From assembly GCA_039105265.1 (NCBI GenBank), contig JAPFFF010000011.1:3162001-3226000 (forward strand): 64,000 bases of DNA, written 5' to 3'. Every line of letters begins with the position of its first letter. The first letter of the stretch is position 1. The position numbers and the translations under genes are program-made. The notes beneath the pieces were generated by a model. It was not told the origin of the DNA. It saw only the letters and a program-made list of their open reading frames with translations, and did no database searches. Source of the DNA: Tritrichomonas musculus (lineage: Eukaryota > Parabasalia > Tritrichomonadida > Tritrichomonadidae). Shown in pieces: positions 1 through 9,125 of this stretch.

Positions 1-879
1 ATTTGATACATCTCCCATTTGCACCAATTTCATTGAATTACCTGAGCATACAAGCGACTTTGCTTGAAGTGCATCAGCTTTGTTTGCTGTTGATGGAAAT
101 ACTTGTCTTTCAGCTGAAACACTACCATCAAATCCGGCAAGTGCCAATTTACCTGAAGAAAATTGAACGTAAATAAAGCCATTGTTGAGCGTAAGACATT
201 TTATAATTTTTCCAAGATCCTTTGAAAAAGGAATTTCAGTGAGTTTGTCTCCATTATTATATTCCCAAACGTAAACAATTGGTTTATTTGAAGATGCAAA
301 TATCAAAGCTAATTGATTATCCATCTTAACAAAATGTGGAAAAGCAGGAACATCATCAATTTCATGTCTAGCCACAACTTCGCCTCTAACTGTGTTTACA
401 CTGATAGAATGATCTTTAGAACATAAGGCAAGCTGCTTCTTTGTATTCCAACCTCCATCAGTAATTCTATCGCAATGAATACCTTGATATGTTTGAGATT
501 GTTGCGAATTTCTATCCCATATCCAGAATTTTCCTTTCTCAGATCCTGCTGCAAGAAATGATCCAGATTTTGCAAACGAAATCCATGTTGGAATAAATGG
601 TGCCTCAACAGGAAGTACTTCGCGTGATGAAAGATCAAATAATGATATTTCTGCATTATCGGCTGATGTTATTGCAATTAAACGATTGTCTGAATCCCAA
701 TCCATTAAAGTTGGGTTTGCAACAGGAATTGAGGCGAGTTTTGTACCATTTCGATCATATATAATAGCTGCATTATTATTTCCAAAGACGGCGAGCATTT
801 TTGAATCGCGACTCCATTTTATAACTGGCGATGAGTTTGATCCGAGTTCGTTCGGATTAACACGGAAAACAACTTGCAT
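1..879 (-). CDS. WDR19: IFT144/WDR19-like intraflagellar transport WD40 protein, N-terminal part
   Basis: The minus strand is open from ATG at 877-879 to the window edge (293 codons, no stop), so only the N-terminal part is present. The translation is a run of WD40-type blades. It follows human WDR19/IFT144 from memory: an early segment ending in IYDRNGTK, then MDWDSD, SGSFLAAGSEKGKFWIWDR, GGWNTKKQLALCSKDHSISV and NTVRGE, in the same order and spacing as WDR19. IFT144 is a core subunit of the IFT-A complex, which drives retrograde transport in flagella and controls entry of membrane cargo. The expected C-terminal TPR solenoid lies outside the window. I see no intron. The upstream bases contain a TTCAAAAA stretch but no clean TCAYW initiator. 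Another WD40 IFT protein such as IFT122 or WDR35 is the main alternative. Confidence 0.8.
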   Translation of the reverse strand, partial: MQVVFRVNPNELGSNSSPVIKWSRDSKMLAVFGNNNAAIIYDRNGTKLASIPVANPTLMDWDSDNRLIAITSADNAEISLFDLSSREVLPVEAPFIPTWISFAKSGSFLAAGSEKGKFWIWDRNSQQSQTYQGIHCDRITDGGWNTKKQLALCSKDHSISVNTVRGEVVARHEIDDVPAFPHFVKMDNQLALIFASSNKPIVYVWEYNNGDKLTEIPFSKDLGKIIKCLTLNNGFIYVQFSSGKLALAGFDGSVSAERQVFPSTANKADALQAKSLVCSGNSMKLVQMGDVSN

Positions 880-1052
880 ACGTTTTTGAATTAATATTTA
901 AACGAACATTTTAACGTTCTTTCAAATATGTCATTTAAACTTTTGATTACTTTTCTAAAAACAATTGAAGTAAAATAAAAAATAAAATTGACCATAATAA
1001 ACAAAAAACGTTTTTACATGATTAAAGCTTTTCTTTGACTTTTTTCTTTTTA
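880..1052. other. AT-rich spacer holding the IFT144 promoter
   Basis: Short AT-rich spacer between the IFT144 start codon and the left tip of the pogo-type transposon. It must contain the IFT144 promoter. I see no well-matched initiator element, only AT-rich sequence. Confidence 0.4.
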
Positions 1053-1105
1053 AAGTAAACTACAAAAGTACCTAACTTTTTCACTTACCCCCTAACTTTT
1101 TTCCA
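1053..1105 (+). repeat. Left terminal inverted repeat of the pogo-type transposon
   Basis: Starts AAGTAAACTACAAAAGTACC and includes two copies of a CCTAACTTTTT motif about 18 bp apart. It pairs with 5861-5910 read in reverse complement, with several mismatches. Confidence 0.75.
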
Positions 1106-2534
1106 TCAAAAATTGAAAACTTTTATTGAATTTTTTTCCATAAAATTTTTGAATTTGGATGGATAATCCAAATAGAAAACCTGGCATTTATGTGATTTCA
1201 ATGCTAAATTATCATTATTCAAAAGAAGTAAATCTACTTTTTCACGCCAAACTCTACGAATCTCCCATCAGAAATTAAAATGTATTTATTATCCAAATAT
1301 CTTTTTAATGCACGAATAATTATGTTAAAAATTGGGGAATCTCGAATATATTATCATTCATTTTACCAATTGTCTCTAAAATTTTTTCGAAATTCAAAAA
1401 TCATTTTCTAATTTTCAAAACTCGCGATTTTTTAGCTAAAACTTTTTAAACTTATTTTATTATTCAATTATTAATATATTCATTTTACTTTTGAAAACAT
1501 TGTTGTATCAACATATAGAAAATCTATATCTTGATCATTTGCATATTATCATTTCTTCTTATTTAATATGATTAGTTATATTTAAATAAATAAATAAGTT
1601 TTATATTATTTAACCCCAACTCGCTACCATTGGCCATTTTTTTGTATGTTTTTTAATCATTATTTCATTGATTGAATTTGAATGAGAAAATTGAATGATA
1701 ATAACGTATTAAAAAAAAACAGAGTGAAAAATAAAAAAAAAACAAAAGATAATAATAAATGAATACAAAAATCTTTTATAATACAGAACGAAGCTTTAAT
1801 GATATTAAAATGAAGAAAAACAAAGAGGTCAAACAATAGAATATTTCTATATTTTGCATATAAAAAAGCGCGATTAAAATAGATTGTGTCGATTATAAAT
1901 CATTATTGAGCTTGTGTCATATATATATAGTTAGTGGAAAAAAATTTTTTCCTTTACATATGATGATTATTTGACTATCAAATAATTTTATCAATTTTAA
2001 ACTTTTACGAGATATTTTCTATAAACTGCGAATACTTTTATATAATAAATTTATTGGTTATAGTAGAGCTAGCATTTTTCAATTTTTGATAGAAAGTTGG
2101 TATAAAAATTTGCAATTTTTTAACGTTTTCATTAAATTTAAATAAGTAATAAAATATTTATTTGTAAATTTAATATATACGACGAACATAAAGTTGATTG
2201 GCAAAATAAAAATGGAAGCTTGGTATTATTGGAAATGGCGGGAAAAATTTTATTAGATTTTTTCACTGGCATTTAACAAAAATTCGTAAAAATATGATTA
2301 TTATATAGTTCTTTGTTAATTCTTTTTTTATTTGACATAAAATATAAAAACCTATAAAAATATAATTGGATAAAAATTAAAGGTTAGAGAGAAGTTTTTT
2401 GCAATAAAAAAAGAATAGGAATTTCAATAAAAATAAATCTTTCTTACTAGTTTGTTAATATTTCAATAAAAATTATATTTTTAAAAAATGAGAAAGAAAA
2501 AAAAAACAGTATTTGCAACTATCTGATTATAAGT

Positions 2535-3498
2535 AAATAAATAGTATTGATGTTTGTGTATGTAATTTGTTCTATTGAAAGATTTTACGATTTTTATTGA
2601 AATTAACGGATTTTGCTCTGAAATAAACTGAAAAAAGTCTTTTTTTGAAATAAAAGATAAGAATTACATGAATTTGATATTTGATATCTTTGTTTTTACT
2701 CATCGTTCTTTATCTTTTATTTAAAAAAATAGGTAAACTTTGAAATATGATTAAATCAAATTTATAAAGATAACAAAAAAACAAGAACCAGCAAAGCAAT
2801 TGTATTTATCTGAATATATGAAAATAAATAGTATTGATGTTTATGTATGTAATTTGTTCTATTGAAAGATTTTACGATTTTTATTGAAATTAACGGATTT
2901 TGCTCTGAAATAAACTGAAAAAAGTCTTTTTTTGAAATAAAAGATAAGAATTACATGAATTTGATATTTGATATCTTTGTTTTTACTCATCGTTCTTTAT
3001 CTTTTATTTAAAAAAATAGGTAAACTTTGAAATATGATTAAATCAAATTTATAAAGATAACAAAAAAACAAGAACCAGCAAAGCAATTGTATTTATCTGA
3101 ATATATGAAAATAAATAGTATTGATGTTTATGTATGTAATTTGTTCTATTGAAAGATTTTACGATTTTTATTGAAATTAACGGATTTTGCTCTGAAATAA
3201 ACTGAAAAAAGTCTTTTTTTGAAATAAAAGATAAGAATTACATGAATTTGATATTTGATATCTTTGTTTTTACTCATCGTTCTTTATCTTTTATTTAAAA
3301 AAATAGGTAAACTTTGAAATATGATTAAATCAAATTTATAAAGATAACAAAAAAACAAGAACCAGCAAAGCAATTGTATTTATCTGAATATATGAAAATA
3401 AATAGTATTGATGTTTATGTATGTAATTTGTTCTATTGAAAGATTTTACGATTTTTATTGAAATTAACGGATTTTGCTCTAAAATAAACTGAAAAAAG
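2535..3498. repeat. 287-bp tandem repeat, about 3.4 copies
   Basis: The anchor GTATTGATGTTT occurs at 2544, 2831, 3118 and 3405, an exact 287-bp period each time. The copies are almost identical; the only difference I noticed between the first and later copies in the anchor region is TGTTTGTG against TGTTTATG. The fourth copy is partial and ends near 3498. The array lies in the non-coding part of the pogo-type element, between its left end and the 3' end of the transposase gene. Near-identity implies recent amplification or ongoing homogenisation. No reading frame runs through it. Confidence 0.92.
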
Positions 3499-3887
3499 AT
3501 TAAAATTTCATGAGTGTCGTATCAAAAAAGAATAATTAAAATAAAATTCAACTAAAACTAAAGTCAAAGTAATCAATTCATCATAAAATTAAGTAATCGA
3601 TTAAATTCAAATTAGATGGAATAAACTATAATGTCAAATAAATGAGAAATCACCTAAAATAATAAAACAAAACTTAATATGAAATATGAAAACCTGAAGT
3701 AAAAGTGTAAGAAAAGAAATTTGAAGTAAATATTTGAGAATTTTCTAAAATTTAAAAGTGGTTACAATTGAGCGTTAATTGTATGATATTATTCGTATAA
3801 TAACAATTTTTGAGAGTATTGGAGTTAATATAAAGAAAAAGAGTTTTTTGATTTCTATATATAAAAATGTTGATGAGTAATAATTAT

Positions 3888-5591
3888 TTAAACATTAAAA
3901 CCAAGAGATTCAAGCTCAATGATTAATTTTTCTTCGAATGATTTCCAGAGATAATCACTATTAGATGTTTCAATTTGCTCTTCTTTTTTATTCGATTCTT
4001 TCTGTTTTTTAGTTTTTTGTTTTTTAATTTCCTCCAAAAAAGCATCATCATCTTCTTCGATATTGATCTCTAGTTCTGTTTGATCATTTTCGACTTTGTT
4101 AACTGGAACAAATGCCGCAAGAATTTTATGGAAAACATCATCTAATTTATTATTTACTATATTTGGAATCTTTTTTGAGATTTCTTTAACTTTTGGTGAA
4201 GTTTCAAAGTATGAACAGAGATTTATATCTTCGATATTGATTCTTTTATTTGATACTCCTTCACGTTTTTGTCGAATAATTTTTTTGTCTTTTTTCGTTT
4301 TACACAATGGCGAACATTTTGTAGAAAAATCTTTTGAAAAATGAATAATAGGAAATATTGATCCCGAAGCTTCATATACTGCGCCTGCTGCTTCGAAAGA
4401 TGATTTGATATTTTTAACGTTTGCTGCCATTTGAAAGGCACTATATAAATCTAAGATTTTTTCGCTTACATTTTCATCGTCAATGCTTAAAAAAAGTCGT
4501 CTAATTTTTTCCTTATGTAAATGGAACAAGCAAAGATCAAGTGGCTGTGTTAAATGCGATGAATGAGGAGGTAAGAAAAAAATTTTTATATTATTGTCAT
4601 TGCAAGCTTGAAAAAATTTTTTTGTGTAATGTGAGCTACAGCCGTCAAGGAGCAAGAGAGCTGGACCATCATACTTGTATTTTAATCTTTTCTCTTTGAT
4701 ATATGGTACAAAAACATTTTCTATCCAATGGTCAAATAATTGACCATTTATATAACCAGATTCAGAATATTCGATCAAAACCTTATCAAAAAGTGGTATC
4801 GTTAAAAAACGTGAATCAACTGTTTTTCGTTTTATGATTATAAGAGGATTGAGATATTCTCCATCCGCGCATATACATGCTAAAAATGTAGTTCTATTGT
4901 TTTTTCTTGCCACTGGGTATGAAAAAGGACCATTTAATTCTTTCTGTACAACAACAACTTGTTTTGTTTTGTCACAAAACGAATCATGCCCTTCTTCATC
5001 TAAATTTAATATAAAACCGGATGGTATATCATGTGCTTGAGTATAAGAGTATAATAAATCGAAATAATAATCGATTTTGTGCTGATCACAATAATATCTA
5101 CTTTCGTCCATTGGATCTGCCATTGCAGTTTTTAAATCTACTTTGTCAAATACTTTTAAAAGTGAAGTATAAGAAAGATATTGGCCAAATTTGGCCTCAA
5201 TATAAATTCTAACAGTAAATAGTTTTGGATGAAACGGATGTTTCAAAATCCACTTTTTAAGTTTTTGAATTTGAATGTCATTGAGCGAAAAAGGTCTTCC
5301 ATTATTTTGAATTCTCCCTTTTGCTTCTTCACGAGCTTTTAAAATATGATATTTAACTGATTCTAATGTAATTAAAAATAAACTAGACAAGTCTTTGTAA
5401 GATAATTTATATATTTTATTTTCGAGATTTTTTGATGAATCATATAAAATTAGTAATTGATTTCTAAATTTGGTAGCATTTTGGTACTCATTTGTGTTTG
5501 TAATTAATTGAATTGATGCTAATTTGTTTGGGTCTGATGGGAAATTAATAATATCTTTACGAGGAATTGCTTCGTTGAAAGATTTGGTCAT
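3888..5591 (-). CDS. pogo/Fot-type DDE transposase (CENP-B/jerky-like DDE_1)
   Basis: This 567-residue protein catalyses cut-and-paste transposition of the surrounding element. Residues about 60-150 form a helix-turn-helix DNA-binding region containing GRPFSLNDIQIQKLKKW. The DDE_1 catalytic core shows Asp198 in LNLDEEGHDSF, Asp316 in LLLLDGCSSH and Asp352 in SSHLTQPLDLC. The last two are separated by 35 residues, which is the D35D spacing of the pogo/Fot1 group rather than D34E or D34D of Tc1/mariner. The C-terminal 150 residues are charged and low in complexity (KKQKTKKQKE and similar). The frame is uninterrupted. The gene is 1.7 kb of a 4.86-kb element, and its 3' end faces the tandem repeat array. 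A domesticated CENP-B-like gene is unlikely given the matching inverted repeats and TA flanks. Confidence 0.9.
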   Translation of the reverse strand: MTKSFNEAIPRKDIINFPSDPNKLASIQLITNTNEYQNATKFRNQLLILYDSSKNLENKIYKLSYKDLSSLFLITLESVKYHILKAREEAKGRIQNNGRPFSLNDIQIQKLKKWILKHPFHPKLFTVRIYIEAKFGQYLSYTSLLKVFDKVDLKTAMADPMDESRYYCDQHKIDYYFDLLYSYTQAHDIPSGFILNLDEEGHDSFCDKTKQVVVVQKELNGPFSYPVARKNNRTTFLACICADGEYLNPLIIIKRKTVDSRFLTIPLFDKVLIEYSESGYINGQLFDHWIENVFVPYIKEKRLKYKYDGPALLLLDGCSSHYTKKFFQACNDNNIKIFFLPPHSSHLTQPLDLCLFHLHKEKIRRLFLSIDDENVSEKILDLYSAFQMAANVKNIKSSFEAAGAVYEASGSIFPIIHFSKDFSTKCSPLCKTKKDKKIIRQKREGVSNKRINIEDINLCSYFETSPKVKEISKKIPNIVNNKLDDVFHKILAAFVPVNKVENDQTELEINIEEDDDAFLEEIKKQKTKKQKESNKKEEQIETSNSDYLWKSFEEKLIIELESLGFNV

Positions 5592-5860
5592 GAATAAAAA
5601 TGAGTGATCGTGATCTTAGTTCTCAATTTTGAATGAATAAAAAAAATATTAGTTATAAATATCTTAATGTTCTTTTATTATTTTTATTTGAAACTTTTAT
5701 AAATAATTTTAATTAAAGATCATTTTAATAAATCTATTTAAAGTATTTGATTTTTGTTGCTTTAAAATATTTTTTTACGATAAAAAAACCCCCTAACTTT
5801 TTTTGTTATATTGTATTAAAATATACTTTTTGACATTTTTTTGGCGAATATATTTGGTGA

Positions 5861-5910
5861 AAAAAAGTTAGGGGGTAATTGAAAAAGTTAGGGGGTTTTG
5901 AAGTTGACTT
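5861..5910 (-). repeat. Right terminal inverted repeat of the pogo-type transposon
   Basis: Contains GTTAGGGGGT twice, about 18 bp apart, mirroring the two CCTAACTTTTT motifs of the left end. It ends AAGTTGACTT directly before TATATA. A further, oppositely oriented CCCCCTAACTTTTTTT copy lies just inside, at about 5788-5803. Confidence 0.75.
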
Positions 5911-6416
5911 TATATATACATCTGAATTAAATGGAACAGGTTCATTTAGACAAATTTGATTCAATGAGATTATGCTTTATTAATGCATTATAATTTTTCT
6001 GTGCTTCATTAAATACTCATAAAAGATTTGAAATTAAGAAATTAAAAAGTTAAATAAAAACGATATGATTATGAAAATTATAATTTGAATTTTTCAGCAT
6101 ATTTATAATTTTTTATCAAAATTAACAATTATTTTAGATTTATATTGAATTAACCATATAATGATACTTATTTATTTTCATCTTCAGGATTAAAATAAAA
6201 GTTTTTATAGATTATTATGGAGATAAATCCAAAACCAAATTTCTTAAACTCTCATTCTGATAATTTTTAGTACTAAAAAAATGAAATTGATGGGAAAAAA
6301 AAAATTATCAAAAGCTCTCTAAATCAGTTTTATTTCTTTATATCTTATATTTTATTTTATTTTTTTTTTTTTTTTTTTTTTTTTTCACAAAATATTTTTT
6401 CAATAAATTTGATAAT
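5911..6416. other. Non-coding spacer upstream of the acyl-CoA synthetase
   Basis: About 500 bp of AT-rich sequence without a credible reading frame. Its main feature is a run of 25 or more T residues at about 6359-6385, some 30 bp upstream of the presumed transcription start. Confidence 0.5.
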
Positions 6417-6422
6417 TCACAT
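6417..6422 (+). promoter_or_regulatory. Candidate trichomonad initiator (Inr) for the acyl-CoA synthetase
   Basis: The bases TCACAT match the trichomonad initiator consensus TCA(+1)-Y-W. They place +1 (the A) 18 bp before the ATG at 6437, within the short 5' leaders typical of trichomonad mRNAs. A six-base match in AT-rich DNA is weak evidence by itself; the position is what favours it. Confidence 0.45.
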
Positions 6423-6436
6423 AGTATAAAAATAGT

Positions 6437-8392
6437 ATGGGTTTAGTTTCTTCTTCATCGAAGCAACCCAAGCATGCTATTTGTGTTGAATATGAGCCAT
6501 CAAATAACCCCAATGAAAGTGCGGTTTTCATTAATTCGATACGACTTAAAGAAAATGGGGGAAAACCAATTTGTACTTTTCGTTCTCAACCGGATTCTCT
6601 GACAGTTACTGATATATTAGATACGAGTGTTTTACTCTATAATGATCTTCCTTGTGTTGGTGAAAGGCTAGTTAATACTGATGGATCATATGGAAAATAT
6701 TCTTGGATAAATTATACAGATTTTAGAAAAAAGTGTTTCAATTTTAGTGCAGGTTTGCAATCAATCGGTATTCAAAAAGGTGATCATGTCGGTATTTATT
6801 CTCCGAGTTGTATTGATTGGCAGGTAACTTTTTTTGGATGCCTATATGCTGGTGCTATTCCTGTAACATTATACGATTACTTCGGTCCACAATCTAATGA
6901 ATTTATTGCTCAAAATACAAATCTTTCATGTATTGTTGCGCATAGTCAAAATCTCGAAGATGTTAAATCCATTATTTCTCATGTTAAAGTCAGGCATCTG
7001 ATTTTAATTAGTCATCTTGCTACGCCTCCTTTTATATCAATTGATGATATTATTCAAAAAGGTTCAGAGAACACCAACTTTATTAAATTCAAACCATCTC
7101 CTGATGATACTGCAATAATAATGTATACTTCTGGATCTTCTGGAACCCCCAAAGGATGCATTATCACGCATAGAAATCTTGTCTCTGGCGCCACTGGACT
7201 TGGAAGTGCCGGAACATCATTAACAACAAGGGATACCTATTTCAGCTATTTACCACTTGCACATATATATGAAATGTGCTGCCAGATTATCATGTTTGCT
7301 CAAGGCGCCAGAATAGGATTTTTTTCGGGAGACACGCGTGATATATTCAGAGATTGCAAAGAACTTCAGCCAACAATAATGTGTGGAGTTCCACGAATTT
7401 TCAATCGATTTGTTGATTCCGTCAAAAAGTCAATTGAGGAAATGCCTTCAATTCTGAAAATTCTTACATTATGGGCAACTCGAATTAAATCAGACGCTCT
7501 TTTAAAATCAGAAAATTACTCCATGCTATTGGACTATTTTATATTTTCCCGTTTTAAAGAAGAACTTGGAGGAAGGCTCCATCTTATCGTTATTGGTGGT
7601 GCACCGATACTTCCCGAGAATTACGAATTTCTCCGCACAATTATCACTCCAAATATTATTCAAGGCTACGGATTAACTGAAATTTGCGCAGCTGGTTGCA
7701 TAACCGAAATTGGCGAAGAGAATGCAGCTTCTGTTGGCCCTGTTTCCATAGCGACAGATATGAAATTCAGAAGTGTTGAAGGAATGTATTATGATCCAAA
7801 ATCTAGTCAGCCATCCGGCGAAATACTTTTTAGAGGACCATCACTTTTCCGGGGTTATCTAAATAACGAAAAGGCTACTGCAGAAACATTTGATGGCGAA
7901 TGGTTTCTAACTGGTGATGTTGGCTTTTTGAATTCAGACGGACATGTACAAATTATAGATAGAGTTGGACAGCTTGTTAAATTAAGCCATGGCGATTACA
8001 TTAGCTTATCAAAATTAATGGAGCTTTATGGAACAACGCAAGGTGTTCAATATATTTATGTTTTCGCAGATTCCCATCATAATCAGCCAGTTGCTGTTGT
8101 TATGCCCACTGCAAATTGTATTGAAGATTGGAAAGGAAGAGGAATCAAAATATTTGAATCAAGTCAAATTGCACGCGAAGAAATGCTGAAAAAACTTGAT
8201 GAAACAGCTGAGAAATTAAAATTAAGAAGATTTGAAAAAATTTATGATATAATTCTTGAACAAGGTATTTTTTCTGATAAAAATGATGGGTCAAGTTCTT
8301 CTTTGAAGCCTCATCTTACCCAACTCAGATTAAAATATGAATCTCGTTTAGTAGAACTTTATAATAACAAACCTCCAGATTCATCGGATTAG
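6437..8392 (+). CDS. Long-chain acyl-CoA synthetase (AMP-forming)
   Basis: 651 residues, the usual length for eukaryotic ACSL enzymes, which activate fatty acids with ATP and CoA through an acyl-AMP intermediate. Visible motifs: the P-loop IMYTSGSSGTPKGCIITHRN (residues about 230-250), the SYLPLAHIYE segment, IQGYGLTEICAAG, GEILFRGPSLFRGYL and the adenylate-binding WFLTGDVG. The hinge reads IIDRVGQLVKLSHGDYI rather than the common IDRKKxxxKLxxGEY. Near the C terminus, where ACSL proteins usually have TPTxK supplying the catalytic lysine, this protein reads LKPHLTQLRLKYE, with Thr at the expected position by my hand alignment. The N terminus MGLVSSSS fits the MGxxxS N-myristoylation pattern, so the enzyme may be held at a membrane. 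No intron. Confidence 0.92.
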   Translation: MGLVSSSSKQPKHAICVEYEPSNNPNESAVFINSIRLKENGGKPICTFRSQPDSLTVTDILDTSVLLYNDLPCVGERLVNTDGSYGKYSWINYTDFRKKCFNFSAGLQSIGIQKGDHVGIYSPSCIDWQVTFFGCLYAGAIPVTLYDYFGPQSNEFIAQNTNLSCIVAHSQNLEDVKSIISHVKVRHLILISHLATPPFISIDDIIQKGSENTNFIKFKPSPDDTAIIMYTSGSSGTPKGCIITHRNLVSGATGLGSAGTSLTTRDTYFSYLPLAHIYEMCCQIIMFAQGARIGFFSGDTRDIFRDCKELQPTIMCGVPRIFNRFVDSVKKSIEEMPSILKILTLWATRIKSDALLKSENYSMLLDYFIFSRFKEELGGRLHLIVIGGAPILPENYEFLRTIITPNIIQGYGLTEICAAGCITEIGEENAASVGPVSIATDMKFRSVEGMYYDPKSSQPSGEILFRGPSLFRGYLNNEKATAETFDGEWFLTGDVGFLNSDGHVQIIDRVGQLVKLSHGDYISLSKLMELYGTTQGVQYIYVFADSHHNQPVAVVMPTANCIEDWKGRGIKIFESSQIAREEMLKKLDETAEKLKLRRFEKIYDIILEQGIFSDKNDGSSSSLKPHLTQLRLKYESRLVELYNNKPPDSSD

Positions 8393-8591
8393 ATTGTTTT
8401 GTATTTTTTTGTTTTAATATTTGTTTTATTATTATTAGGTTGATTGAAAATATATGTTAAATATTTGTTTTTGTTATCTCCTCTTTTATAATATGCAATT
8501 TTTCTCGATTTTTTATTCTTTGAAAAATTCAACAAATTTTATACTTTTAAGGTGAAATAGATTATAATAAATTCACCTTATAATTTTTTAC
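8393..8591. other. Short AT-rich intergenic spacer
   Basis: 199 bp separating two codirectional genes. It holds the 3' flank of the acyl-CoA synthetase and the start region of the eIF4E gene. AATTCACCTTATAA at 8570-8583 resembles but does not match the TCAYW initiator consensus. Confidence 0.35.
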
Positions 8592-9125
8592 ATGAGTAGC
8601 AAAAATCGAGTTTTTAAGAAATGGACATTTTGGCTGATAATGTTTGATTATACATCAAACAATCTTCAATACAGTATTGAAGCGATAGGTACTATCAATA
8701 ATTTAGTAAACTTGCATCAATATTATCGAACATTACCCATGGTTCATGAGATAAAAAGAAATGTTAGACAATTCGCATCTCTCGCTTTTTTTTTCTATGG
8801 AATCAAGCCTGCATGGGAAGATCCAAAAAATAAAGATGGTGCATCCTATAAATTTATCGTTACAGAAGCTTTTGTTGATGATGTTTGGAGGGATCTGCTT
8901 CTTTGTGCAAGTGGCGAACTTTTTGATTTTAAAGATCAAAATGAATTATGCGGAATAATTGTTAGCCCAAAAAAAGAGAGAACTAACTATGAATTTGATC
9001 TCTGGGTAAAAAATTATACACCAGAAAAATCTGAAAGTCTTATAGAAATAATTTGTAATTTAGAAAGTCTCAAAAACCGAATAAAGCCCGAAAATATAGA
9101 ATACGCTAAGCACAGTCCACACTAA
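8592..9125 (+). CDS. eIF4E: eIF4E-family mRNA cap-binding protein, class II-like
   Basis: A 177-residue protein covering the whole eIF4E fold. It binds the mRNA 5' cap for translation initiation or, for class II (4EHP-like) members, translational control. Recognisable blocks: KKWTFWLIMFD (residues 9-19), IGTINNLVNLHQYY, GIKPAWEDPKNKDGASY with the cap-stacking Trp and the following Glu, VWRDLLLCASGELFDF, and CGIIVSPKKERTNYEFDLW with the Lys/Lys/Arg that contact cap phosphates. The first cap-stacking position, Trp56 in human eIF4E, falls in NNLQYSIEAIGTI and appears to be Tyr, as in class II 4EHP proteins. WTFW also resembles the YTFW of 4EHP. The usual GGRW is GASY here. It has no N-terminal extension. 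Confidence 0.88.
   Translation: MSSKNRVFKKWTFWLIMFDYTSNNLQYSIEAIGTINNLVNLHQYYRTLPMVHEIKRNVRQFASLAFFFYGIKPAWEDPKNKDGASYKFIVTEAFVDDVWRDLLLCASGELFDFKDQNELCGIIVSPKKERTNYEFDLWVKNYTPEKSESLIEIICNLESLKNRIKPENIEYAKHSPH

Larger units (their letters stand above)
1053..5910 (-). mobile_element. pogo/Fot-type Tc1-mariner superfamily DNA transposon (4.86 kb)
   Basis: The unit is delimited by imperfect terminal inverted repeats of about 50 bp starting AAGTAAACTAC at the left and AAGTCAACTTC when the right end is read inward. Each tip is flanked by TA (1051-1052 and 5911-5912), the target duplicated by Tc1/mariner/pogo elements. It encodes one D35D transposase on the minus strand. Unusually, more than half of its length is non-coding and includes 3.4 copies of a 287-bp tandem repeat. 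A motif CCCCCTAACTTTTT recurs below the tips (at about 1086, 5788, and inverted at about 5866 and 5884), which fits transposase-binding sites. The transposase frame is intact, so the element may be recent. Confidence 0.8.

Noticed and set aside
2535-3498. Centromeric or chromosome satellite
   Set aside because: Only 3.4 copies, and they lie between the terminal repeats of a transposon, so they are better described as part of that element.
6359-6385. Poly-T run as an RNA polymerase III terminator or retroposon tail
   Set aside because: No RNA gene precedes it and no target duplication or retroposon body adjoins it; it is simply a homopolymer upstream of a promoter.
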